Shown here: positions 52,201-58,704 of the stretch, one piece after another
Position numbering within the stretch: the stretch's first letter is position 1
How the letters are laid out: each line of letters starts with the position of its first letter
NCBI RefSeq assembly: GCF_040115645.1
Contig: NC_089541.1
Coordinates: 7,750,001 to 7,814,000 of the forward strand
DNA: 64,000 nt
Reading direction: 5' to 3'
Origin: Euwallacea fornicatus
Taxonomy: Eukaryota > Arthropoda > Insecta > Coleoptera > Curculionidae
The notes under the pieces: model-generated
Told to the model about the DNA's origin: nothing
The model's input: only the letters and a program-made list of their open reading frames with translations
Database searches by the model: none
Position numbers and translations under genes: made by a program

Positions 52201-54161
52201 TAAAACTCCCGAAGAGAAAAAGGTAATTCTTCAAAGTATTTAGATATATGCATGCTAATGCATCCATTGAATATCCACGTAATGTTTTCAGAATATTACT
52301 ATCTTCTCGGGCGTGAGATTTGACAAAGATGGTGAGGCTATTCCTACAGGGACTGGAAGGCTTTGTCACTGGACCCACACCGGAGATGCGGAAGCTGACG
52401 ATTTTGACTCATTCGGAGCTTACCAACGCACCTTGCAACTCAAATGCGATGTAGGAGAACCTAGAGTAATAACTTGGATTCCTGATAGGAACACTCCTAA
52501 CACTGTTTATTACCAGGTAAAATTTTGTCTATCGCTCTGTCGCGAGTTCTTGTGATGTTTTGGAACATTTTCAGTGTTTCACTCACCGACACCTCGGCTG
52601 GAAAATCAACGTTCATGACTCGTGCGATCAAGCAGGAGCTGCCAGTCAGGTTCAATACTCCGTGGTGCAAGCACCAGAAAGTGACAATTTTAATAAATTT
52701 TCTGACGAATCAGACATAGAGTTGGAAGCCAGCCCTTCCATTCGACAGGAAGCAAGGGTAATGCCAAATCCTATTATACTGGAAGATATCACGTCCGATA
52801 ACCGGTCACAACCTGCAATTTCAGAGGTCGTAACCACTACACTAGACTCATCACCAACACGTACCAGTCAGCCTAAATCAGACCAGATTCCGAACACATC
52901 ACTATCGTTCCAATCACCACAGAGTCATCCCATCGACTCATTCGCAAATCCATCGTTATTAAACTCGACTATTAAGCCAAGAATGACGACCACTAAACAA
53001 CCGTTCATAAAGCTCACTACCAAGCCACCAAATACTTTTGCAACAATCAAAAAATTCGTTTTGAAGATGCAACCACAAAAACCATATTCAGTGCAGGTGA
53101 AACAGCCATATTTCAAAAGCAAAACTACACAAATAACCACCATCAAGAAACCCGTTTACAGACAGACGAACGTTAGATCTCATGTGAATCTTAATGATCC
53201 TCAATTTAACACCAAACAAGCTATCACGAAATCATCGCCCTTCTACATCTCAATTCCTGTAAATGCACAACTGATTTCTGCAGCTAAAATGCGACCGACA
53301 ATGATTAAGAATGTTGAAATATCCCCCCAACAGGCATCCACAGAAAGGGAGCCTGAAATACATACTTCCAACTCCCTTTACTCCACAGACAGTGAAAAAT
53401 TTAATAATAAATCAGGAAATCAAGGCTTTAAGCCGGAATCAATCATCGTGGAGAGAGGGTTTAAACCGATCATTGGGGGAATCCTTGAAACTAAAGTTGA
53501 TGAAATCGATCCAGAAGTGGATCCAGAGGGGGAGAGCGGAGTCATAAAAATTTCAGGAGCGAAAAAATTGGAAACCTTTTACGGCCTGGCAGGCATTAGC
53601 TTACCCACAAAGCTGAAATTTAAAAAAGCTGTTAAAAACCCAATTGCCCCCAAAGAAGAGGAGATGAAACTATTGATTGTCCATCCGAGAAACCTCATCG
53701 ACTCAGATATCGAGCCTGAAATGGCTGCTGCCGATAGAGTGGAATCCTACTACCTCCCTCCGCCGGGACAAACTGAAACACTTAAAAATTTCAGTGAATC
53801 CTCTGAAATAGACTTCGAAGCGCCCTCGCCTCCTGAGGTTTTCAAAACCAACGATGTCCCAACTTCTTCGAAGTTAGCAGTCTCTCCACCAGACACGGTC
53901 GTGACTTTTGATGGGAAAACAGTATCTGGGGCTAGTTTAACTGCGAAACCTTTTGAGAAATCATTTTTCCTCCAACGCGGCTCCAAGGCTACAGAGTTTC
54001 TCAAAGCTCATCCTCAGTCGGTGCCGTTCAGGGGCGAGTTGCCGCCCTTGAGTCCTAATGTTCTGTTTAATGCAAATCCTGTACGAAATTCTGGTGTTTT
54101 GAATAGGAACTTGGATACGCCCTTACCTCCTACGGGGACCACTAAATTGAGAAGATTATAG
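29031..54161 (+). CDS. Skeletor: Skeletor, long isoform (2x DM13, DOMON, plastocyanin-like, disordered tail)
   Basis: I assembled 12 coding exons at GT-AG sites, all joining in frame: 29031-29082, 43245-43382, 45150-45331, 46097-46259, 47750-48009, 50331-50430, 51009-51193, 51246-51441, 51502-51975, 52029-52222, 52292-52516 and 52575-54161. They encode 1251 aa. The order is signal peptide (1-18), DM13 (about 22-130), DM13 (about 145-255), DOMON (about 266-430), Pro/Thr/Arg linker, plastocyanin-like region (about 550-741), and a disordered Ser/Thr/Pro-rich tail to the end. The order and motifs match insect Skeletor, a relative of the cuticle protein Knickkopf. The Drosophila protein was described as a chromosome and spindle-matrix component. 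The signal peptide and extracellular-type domains seen here suggest secretion or membrane-associated redox or cuticle work instead; that is inference. A shorter isoform ends in an alternative exon after exon 5. The poly(A) signal AATAAA is at 54475. Confidence 0.93.
30405..31585. mobile_element. Non-coding element with inverted arms of about 430-450 bp
   Basis: The left tip is CAGGGTGACCCATTGAAAAT. The right tip read inward is CAGGTGATTCATTGGCAATG. Inverted similarity then continues, with small gaps, through matching blocks such as AAATATGACGATT, CTTAATAACTTTTTATG/CTTAATAACTTTTTGTG, ATTTTTACGCAGCT/ATTTTTACGTAGCT, TTTATGAGTGCA and ATATCTCTCTTCGTTT. The last block is near ATCGTGTCGTACCATTT at about 30850, pairing near 31160. 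About 300 bp of centre has no transposase. TA dinucleotides lie close to both ends, but the exact duplication is not clean. Confidence 0.82.
33823..33945 (+). pseudogene. Fragment of Jockey/CR1-type LINE reverse transcriptase
   Basis: Forty codons read through to a TAG. The piece ARKVVTHEAMKWTVDKLRPF followed by KASGARD resembles the segment just before and at the start of the reverse transcriptase domain of Jockey-like LINEs. That segment usually reads V(T)...V.WAI..FKP.KSPGPDGI. Here the PGPDG motif has decayed. Nothing of the remaining RT or endonuclease is visible around it. Sequence upstream to about 33780 looks like the same relic in another frame. It is a short fossil, identified by pattern only. 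Confidence 0.5.
33954..35740. mobile_element. Candidate TA-flanked element with CAGGGTG-like tips
   Basis: The left end is TA then CAGGGTGTTATTGAATAAGT. At 35740 the right end read inward is CAGAGTGTTGC, followed by TA. I cannot see convincing similarity beyond the tips, so these could be two unrelated solo ends. The interior has an (AT)n run at 34642-34662, a GGATGATTC-type end near 35371 like that of the 2221-3397 element, and only weak frames. Confidence 0.3.
34641..34662. repeat. (TA)n microsatellite
   Basis: About 22 bp of uninterrupted TA dinucleotides in Skeletor intron 1. Confidence 0.85.
37900..38977 (+). mobile_element. Dead Tc1-family (DD34E) transposon, left end lost
   Basis: Plus-strand sequence reads, in shifting frames, as a Tc1 transposase. 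A basic DNA-binding part gives TGRSQRPTERQ and then RHRFVLSKTLVDQWFAEYGR. The catalytic part gives VMVWGIIV, QQDNA and RSPDLSPIEHVWN, with 34 positions between the second Asp and the Glu. Stops interrupt it after QEIL, after QQDNA and elsewhere, and frames change near 38230-38400. The right terminus is GGGGTGTTC followed by TTTTTTCTGCGTCACGCAG and then TA. I found no matching left terminus, so the 5-prime limit is approximate. Confidence 0.8.
39907..40651. mobile_element. Inverted-repeat element with an outer and an inner pair of CAGGGTGTCC-like tips
   Basis: The outer left end is TAGGGCGTCCATTTAGCAGC. The outer right end read inward is CAGGGTGTCCATTTAACAGC, before TA at 40652-40653. The arms pair through CTATTTGTGA/TTATTTGTGA and AAATTTT blocks. 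At 124 bp from the left end and 123 bp from the right end both arms show a second terminus-like motif. These are GGGGTGTCCCAAAAAAGCG (from 40031) and, read inward, GGGATGTTCCAAAAAAAGCG (to 40528), followed by CGTCATAAAGTG on both sides. Because the outer arms pair right up to the inner tips, I read it as one element with arms of about 160 bp; a nested insertion is the alternative. Confidence 0.7.
40764..41015. repeat. Diverged tandem duplication, 142-bp period
   Basis: GGGACCTTCAAGGTACTTTC occurs at 40764 and again at 40906. The following about 90 bp is alike in both copies: ACACACTGAACAT versus ACACCTTAAACAT, GGGAAAAACTGGCAAA versus AGAAAAAACTTGCAAA, then GGTC or GCTCTT and a CCTGG or CCGGACCAGG-like end. 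There are two copies only. Confidence 0.7.
43245..43382 (+). CDS. Skeletor: Skeletor exon 2, first half of DM13-1
   Basis: The acceptor is TTTTCAG and the donor GTGAGA, phase 1 at both sides. It encodes YIGKFLGKLSELHHGVSGEV, then YAVDGRTIHIKDFTYDGQGP. This is the N-terminal half of a DM13 domain (G.....H.VSG.V..VD..T..I..F.YDG.GP). Confidence 0.9.
43806..44563 (+). mobile_element. Decayed rosa-like (DD41D-spaced) element in Skeletor intron 2
   Basis: The left tip is CAGGTTGTTTCAGAACTACG. The right tip read inward is CAGGTTCTTTTAGAACTATG, with TA after it at 44564-44565. Arms of about 105 bp pair through AACTTCT, GGGATTATT/AGGATTGTT, AGAAGACATCTG/ATAAGACGTCTG and GAACCCGT. From 44031 one frame still reads as the C-terminal half of a transposase, with WLQHVGAPAY, RSPNLTPLHFSLWGHIKSLV and LVYETAVE. 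Both catalytic Asp positions are changed (V and H) and three stops intervene. The two positions remain 41 apart, as in the intact family. Confidence 0.82.
45150..45331 (+). CDS. Skeletor: Skeletor exon 3, second half of DM13-1
   Basis: The acceptor is TTTTTCCAG and the donor GTAAGT. It continues the first DM13 domain with AAYFYASTYK, a run of charged residues, the VTLTLPEGKNLNNIKIFYVW strand region and the conserved WCEEF Cys. It ends in a complete codon. Confidence 0.9.
46097..46259 (+). CDS. Skeletor: Skeletor exon 4, end of DM13-1 and start of DM13-2
   Basis: It encodes VNFGDIKIP, which closes the first DM13 domain, and then the start of the second: ALKGVHSISSDNIVIVDAQT followed by LLIPNLHYDGEAP. 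The acceptor TTGCAG and donor GTGAGT are both clean. Confidence 0.9.
47750..48009 (+). CDS. Skeletor: Skeletor exon 5, rest of DM13-2
   Basis: It encodes AKFWVGRGPKPSPQGIRVPD, the core TVVLTLPGDLTVFDIGHFGI, and WCEQFTVDFGHIQIP with the conserved WCE.F Cys. The donor after 48009 (GTAAGG) is in phase 0, which fits both the short-form exon at 48779 and exon 6 at 50331. Reading through the donor stays open for 43 more codons to a TAA at 48138, with AATAAA at 48224, so an intron-retained end is possible. Confidence 0.9.
48779..49255 (+). CDS. Skeletor: Skeletor alternative terminal exon (Gln-rich)
   Basis: It encodes KRHQLLVPDNSREVLVRRPQ at the start and then a Gln/Tyr/Pro-rich stretch (HQYQQQQQQYQPQF) to a TAG. 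The composition is low-complexity and no domain is visible. The opposite strand is also open over much of it, a by-product of CAG/CAA-type repeats. The acceptor tract is a long CT run. Confidence 0.75.
   Translation, partial: KRHQLLVPDNSREVLVRRPQIGGHLQPTTFRPPHMTFQRRYENDVLVPQQNYQQGYVPFHQYQQQQQQYQPQFVHQSRQLFPIAQNQGSQFLRQFVGHYQPYNGQAVPYQPLYDQRQVQERADYQQRFEYTKPRNRFDFQNVGNQQQNYAPLGQSRYH
49551..49556 (+). terminator. Poly(A) signal for short Skeletor transcript
   Basis: AATAAA lies about 300 bp after the short-form stop, in T-rich sequence. Confidence 0.6.
50331..51441 (+). CDS. Skeletor: Skeletor exons 6-8, DOMON domain
   Basis: The exons are 50331-50430, 51009-51193 and 51246-51441. They encode GFEVRWAVAGESIVLQLVAK, LGDREYMSFGLSG, GGDVVVAWVD, a Cys pair in QCSGPTGSCPD, then VRLLNAAMVNGYSIVTYQRP and SQAILWAIGPLNQRDEVSFH. 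This is the DOMON beta-sandwich pattern, a family that binds haem or sugars in other proteins. Exons 7 and 8 are separated by an intron of only 52 bp (51194-51245). Without that splice the frame runs into a stop at 51227. Confidence 0.9.
51502..54161 (+). CDS. Skeletor: Skeletor exons 9-12, linker, plastocyanin-like domain and disordered tail
   Basis: The exons are 51502-51975, 52029-52222, 52292-52516 and 52575-54161. A Pro/Thr/Arg/Glu linker follows the DOMON domain. Next comes IECYEPEDGVFYAQMGPTGG, HVGWGISWYINGLLIPEINV, YHPFYITDD, RLCHWTHTGDAEADDF and YYQCFTHRHLGWKINVHDSC, matching the plastocyanin-like region of Knickkopf-type proteins. A His, a Cys and two further His are present that could bind metal, but I cannot confirm a copper site. 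From about residue 745 the tail is Ser/Thr/Pro/Lys-rich with no domain. Exon 12 alone is about 1.6 kb. Confidence 0.9.
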
Positions 54162-54393
54162 GTTTGAATATGTAGAAAAATAGCAGATAACTAATAACAT
54201 TCATTGAAGAGTAGTTTTTATAAGTATCATAGAGAAATGTGCAAAGGAGCTTTAGTGATGTAAACGGTGAAGTGGTTTGAATTAGAGACAAATTTCATTT
54301 TAAGAAAATTAGATTATAGCTAATTTTATTGCGTCATAGTTAATTTATATGTTTATTTTTTCATTCTAGTGTTTTTAATGTACGGATCTAGTA

Positions 54394-54449
54394 ATGTATG
54401 TGTATGTATACATATAATATATATATGTATATATATACATATATATATT
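54394..54449. repeat. TG/TA-rich simple repeat in the Skeletor 3-prime UTR
   Basis: Alternating TATG, TATA and ACATATAT units just before the poly(A) signal. Confidence 0.75.
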
Positions 54450-54474
54450 TAGTTTTTTTATACGTTTTAGTACA

Positions 54475-54480
54475 AATAAA
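54475..54480 (+). terminator. Poly(A) signal for long Skeletor transcript
   Basis: AATAAA lies about 310 bp after the long-form stop codon. It is the first canonical signal that I see after the stop. Confidence 0.6.
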
Positions 54481-55670
54481 CCAATTACTAATTTACAATT
54501 GTATCAATTATTCATTACAGCTGATGGTTTTCCATTATTAATTATAATTTTTTGCCATTTAATTAAGGAAAAAATTGTTATTTTCGTCCTTCGTAGACTG
54601 ATTAAAATATTCAATGCATTTTCAAAAAGCAAATTTCATATAAGAACTATAAACTTGATATTCCAAAGATTAACTGAAATAAATAGTAATTAATAAACGC
54701 TCACATTTCCCTCAGGATCGTTCCAATGTTGATAATTAACGCACTACTTATTCTGGTGGGTTGGGCTGAAAGGGCCTTATATATGGCAGATGACAACAAT
54801 TGATTCTCATTAACATTTGACACAATGACTCATTGACAATCTCATTTCTGTTTTTCGGTCGTTCTTCATTTTAGTGCGCATAAATTTTGTTGGTTTTTTA
54901 CTCCTTTTATTCTTAATAAATTCTATAACATAAATCAGGGTTGGGGCTGTAGCAAACTTTGCATTTACGACCCATCTATAAGGTTTTTGTAACATTTGTG
55001 CCGTAGTTTCTTTGCTCATTATTTGTGTTTTGTAAATAGTGAAATACTTCCAAAAAAACCCATTATGGATTTTCCCCGGCTATTTTTTCCATTTTAAGGT
55101 TCGAAAGTGTATTCTGGCGGAATAAAAATGCAAAGCGAAGAATAAACAAATAACTAACCTCACTTAAATTCTCGCACTTTCTAACAGATTTCCGGAGGGA
55201 AAACAAGCGTATTAGGATATTAAGTTTTAATGCAATTGTTGTCCAAAAGAGTTTCTAAACCAAATTATGAGTAAATGTGTTGTTGCTAGACACATAAAGC
55301 GTACTTACCAATATTGTTTTACTGTTTCTACGATTTAGAGCCTTTCGGAACGCTGCTTAGAAGATAGGTTCTTTTGCGAAAGGGACGGTGTTATCACGGC
55401 AATTTTTCCTGAAATCAGTTGAATATGACCCGTTACACCCCTACCCATAACTCAATATCAAGTTATTCCATTAGTTACTTAAATTAAAAACTCGCACTTT
55501 TACCTACTTCAGGCATATACTGCTTTTTGTAACAATTTTTGTATGCACTGCAACATTCAACGTGCAATAAACTAAAATTTTACTAAAAACTATAAAATAA
55601 CGGTGGGAAGTTTGAATTCCCACGTAAAAATAGGAATTTTAGGTTAAGTCCTACTCCGGGTACGCCAAAT
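54481..55670. other. Intergenic spacer between Skeletor and NCBP3
   Basis: AT-rich sequence with short frames on both strands and no domain. No transposon tips were noticed. Confidence 0.5.
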
Positions 55671-55679
55671 ACCATTTTG

Positions 55680-55692
55680 TGACGTCACGTGG
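55680..55692. promoter_or_regulatory. Composite CRE/E-box upstream of NCBP3
   Basis: TGACGTCACGTGG contains a perfect TGACGTCA (bZIP/CREB-type) overlapping a CACGTG (bHLH-type), about 150 bp before the NCBP3 start. Both are palindromic cores known to bind such factors in animals. Use here is inferred. Confidence 0.55.
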
Positions 55693-55737
55693 ACGAGACA
55701 ACTGTAAAACTTTCGACATCGAATTTACGACGCTTTG

Positions 55738-55757
55738 CATTTGCGACGTCGCAAATG
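55738..55757. promoter_or_regulatory. 20-bp perfect palindrome upstream of NCBP3
   Basis: CATTTGCGACGTCGCAAATG equals its own reverse complement over all 20 bases. It sits about 85 bp before the NCBP3 ATG, in a short CpG-bearing stretch that probably is the promoter. A dimeric DNA-binding factor is the simplest use. Confidence 0.6.
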
Positions 55758-55841
55758 TAAATATGTTACAAATTCGCTCTGGTACTTTTATACAACCCTG
55801 ATTAAAATATTTAATATTGTGGCGTAAAAAATAAGAGGATC

Positions 55842-58351
55842 ATGAGTACCATAACAGATGCCTCCTCTCGCCCCAATATTAGGATAGAAATCACTAATTC
55901 TGCACAGACAGAAAGACAGGGAGCCCCTGAAGAAAAAATGGATATCGATGCTGACGAGAACGAGGAAGGAGAGATCAGGGATGACGTGATGGACCTAGAG
56001 TCTTCCCCACACGAAACAAGAAACCATGAGGTAATTAAATACTCCCAAAAACCTTTATTTTGGGCACTTCTTAAGAAAGCCTAGAGAGGTTATCTCACAT
56101 GAATTTGTCAAAATCAACCAAGATGTCCCCCCTATTTGGAATATCTTAGAAAAGAATAGTATGCACCACTATGAAAATAAATATTTCATTTTTATAGTAA
56201 TTTTGAAGCAGCTTGTAAGAAACCCTACTGATCTTATTATAAACTATTAATAGACAAAAATCCTAATAGATCTTAATACTGAAAATGAATCTAAAGAGGT
56301 AGTAGGTATGACTAAAAAGCAATAATTGTTTTAAAATTAATAAAACGCATGTTGGAATTATGATATTATTTTGTCCTTCTTTATTTTAGGAAATTTCGCG
56401 TAATGCGATTTTCACAACCGGAATAAACATCTTTGACAAGAAGGAGCAAGAAAAATTACAAGAACGTGCAAAACGGTTTGCTCTGAAACCTGCAGAAATT
56501 CACATGTTTAGTGATCAAGATTTGCAAGATTTACGAGAAAGTTTAGGCATTACTTCGACCAATGAAAGTGATTTTAAATTTGACACTGTTCATTTGCTTG
56601 GTTTAGAGGAAATGACCACTGAGGATATCATTGAGTATTTTTCAAGTTATGCTCCAGAAGGGATTGAATGGATAGATAACAACACTTGCAATGTAGTTTG
56701 GTTGGACAGTATGTCAGCAGCTCGAGCTTTACATTTCAAATCTAGGATGGTTCGAGGAATGCCTGCAAGAGAGCCCAAAGACACTTTTCCAAAAGAATTT
56801 TTAGATGACTCTGAGGAAACACATGAGGAAACTGGACAGAGCATTTTATTAAAAAACAAAAATCGAGAGATTGAGCTTCAAAACGAAGTTGGGCAAGTGA
56901 TTTTACTGAAAAAGAAAACATATCCCGAGAACTCAGTTGATATTTCTGAAATTACCATCCCAATACCTCCAGGATATTGGAGATTGGGAAATTCTCATCC
57001 CAATACAAAATGCCTATTGATTAGGTTTGGAAAAGTGATTGATAAATTACCTTTTAAATCAGAGAAATGCAGTAAATATTACAAGAAATTCCCTAATAGC
57101 CAAGGTAACAGGCATGTTATCTCTGAGACCAGAAAGAAGGAATTGCGCTCTATATTTGAGAGAAATAAGGAACTTAATCAGAGCAAAAATCCTTGGGGAT
57201 CTCTTGCTCAAAATTGGGACCAGGATTCTAAATACAGAGAAAAGGAACCAATAATGTATCAAAAAGATAAAGAAGATGATGAAGTTCAAATTGTAGCAGT
57301 TAAAAATCCAAAACTTCAAGCTCGTTTAGGCACCAAAAGGAAATTGGAATCAGATGCAGAAAAATCTGATAATGACAATGAATCCAGTGAATCGAACACC
57401 AAAAACCCAAAAATAGCAGTTGAACGAAAAGGCATCACAAAAGTTCCAAGAATGAAAATGTATGCAGATGAAGAGGAAGAAAACCAGAAGAGAAGAAAAC
57501 TTTTACTGAGCATCAAAAAGCAAAATGAAGAATTGGATAAAAAGGAGATGGATTTGAGGAACATGTTAGGCCCTACCAGTAGATTTCTCATCAAGGACGA
57601 CTTCCCAGAAATTGAACCAAGCATTGATTTAGCCTCAAAATTAAAGAACCGAAATAAAAAAATGGTCTATGCAGTGGAGGCTGACCCAGTAGAGTTTGAT
57701 CCATATTTCGTTGATAGAAGCGGAAGTGCTAGAATTCTTTATCCAGACGTTAGAACAGAATTAATAGAAAGGAGCAGACGCAAAGAATCAGACGTCACGA
57801 GAACAATTTTCATTCAACCTAAACGAGACGTCCGGGACAGATTAGCAGCAGGAGGACATTCAAACAGGGAACGACCTCACAGTCGTAGAACAAGCAGACG
57901 TTCTCCCGAAATGACGTTGCACAGCGATCGAATTCCCGCCAACAGATCTGACCATTCTCGAAGAAGAAGACGAAGTTATAGTCCTGAGAATAGAAGACGT
58001 GGCGAAATAGGCAAATCTAGAACATCAGCAGCTTCGAGATCTCCAAGGAAGCCTACAGTAGCTTCAACAATATGGTCCAAAGTAACCAAAAACACCCCCG
58101 AGAAAAGTTCCAGCGAAAGCGACTCCTCAGAATCAGAAAGTTCTAGTGAAGAAAGCAGTAGTAGCAGCGACAGATCGGTATCAGAAGACTCTGATGCGGA
58201 AAGTGATTCTTCGGGGAGATCAGCGATGCGGATTAAAGCCAGGAATCCTGATAGGCCAGGATTTGATCGAAGCAGGTTAAGCCACAAGGTTGACCATAAA
58301 AGTCCGTTGAAAATTACCACGGCCAATGAACATTTCAAGCAGAGAAAGTAG
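55842..58351 (+). CDS. NCBP3: NCBP3, nuclear cap-binding protein subunit 3
   Basis: There are two exons: 55842-56030 and 56390-58351, joined in phase 0 across a 359-bp intron (GTAATT, TTTTAG). The 716-aa product starts with an acidic region (KMDIDADENEEGEIRDDVMD) and then has the family segment NAIFTTGINIFDKKEQEKLQ and ERAKRFAL. The RRM-like domain follows at about 127-185, with TVHLLGLEEMTTEDIIEYFS and IEWIDNNTCNVVWLD. The VVWLD motif is typical of NCBP3. Further on are NPWGSLAQNW, an Arg/Ser-rich part and an acidic Ser cluster. In vertebrates NCBP3 binds NCBP1 and the cap and supports mRNA export. The human protein is about 620 aa, so this one is longer, mostly in low-complexity regions. 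The second residue of the usual WLDD is kept but the last Asp is Ser here. Confidence 0.92.
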
Positions 58352-58577
58352 ACAGAGTTTAGGTATTTGTTTATTCGGGGATAATAATAGGATTTTATTA
58401 ACAGGTTTTTTTTCCAGCTATTGAATTCAAAATGGCTTTTATATTATTTAGATTTTATAACGATTCACTTAAGGAATTGGACACGAATTGTGCAAGCGAT
58501 GAGAAATCAAATTAGTTTGTAATTTTGATTGTGGAATGAATAGTTATCATTGAGGTAGTTCTCTTTTTTACTGCGTA

Positions 58578-58583
58578 AATAAA
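58578..58583 (+). terminator. Poly(A) signal of NCBP3
   Basis: AATAAA lies about 230 bp after the NCBP3 stop and faces the NOP14 poly(A) signal on the other strand. Confidence 0.6.
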
Positions 58584-58674
58584 ATTATTTTATTCCTATT
58601 TATGTTTTTGTTTTGCGTAGAGCGTGTAGAAGGAATTTAGAAATCAAATATGCTTTTAACAAAGGAATAAATAC

Positions 58675-58680
58675 TTTATT
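58675..58680 (-). terminator. Poly(A) signal of NOP14
   Basis: AATAAA on the minus strand, only 25 bp after the NOP14 stop codon, which gives a very short 3-prime UTR. Confidence 0.65.
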
Positions 58681-58704
58681 AAACCTAAAATTTTACAAAA
58701 CCTG

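Noticed and set aside
57059..58338. Minus-strand frames opposite NCBP3
   Set aside because: They mirror the Ser/Glu/Lys-rich coding strand of NCBP3 and lack any domain.
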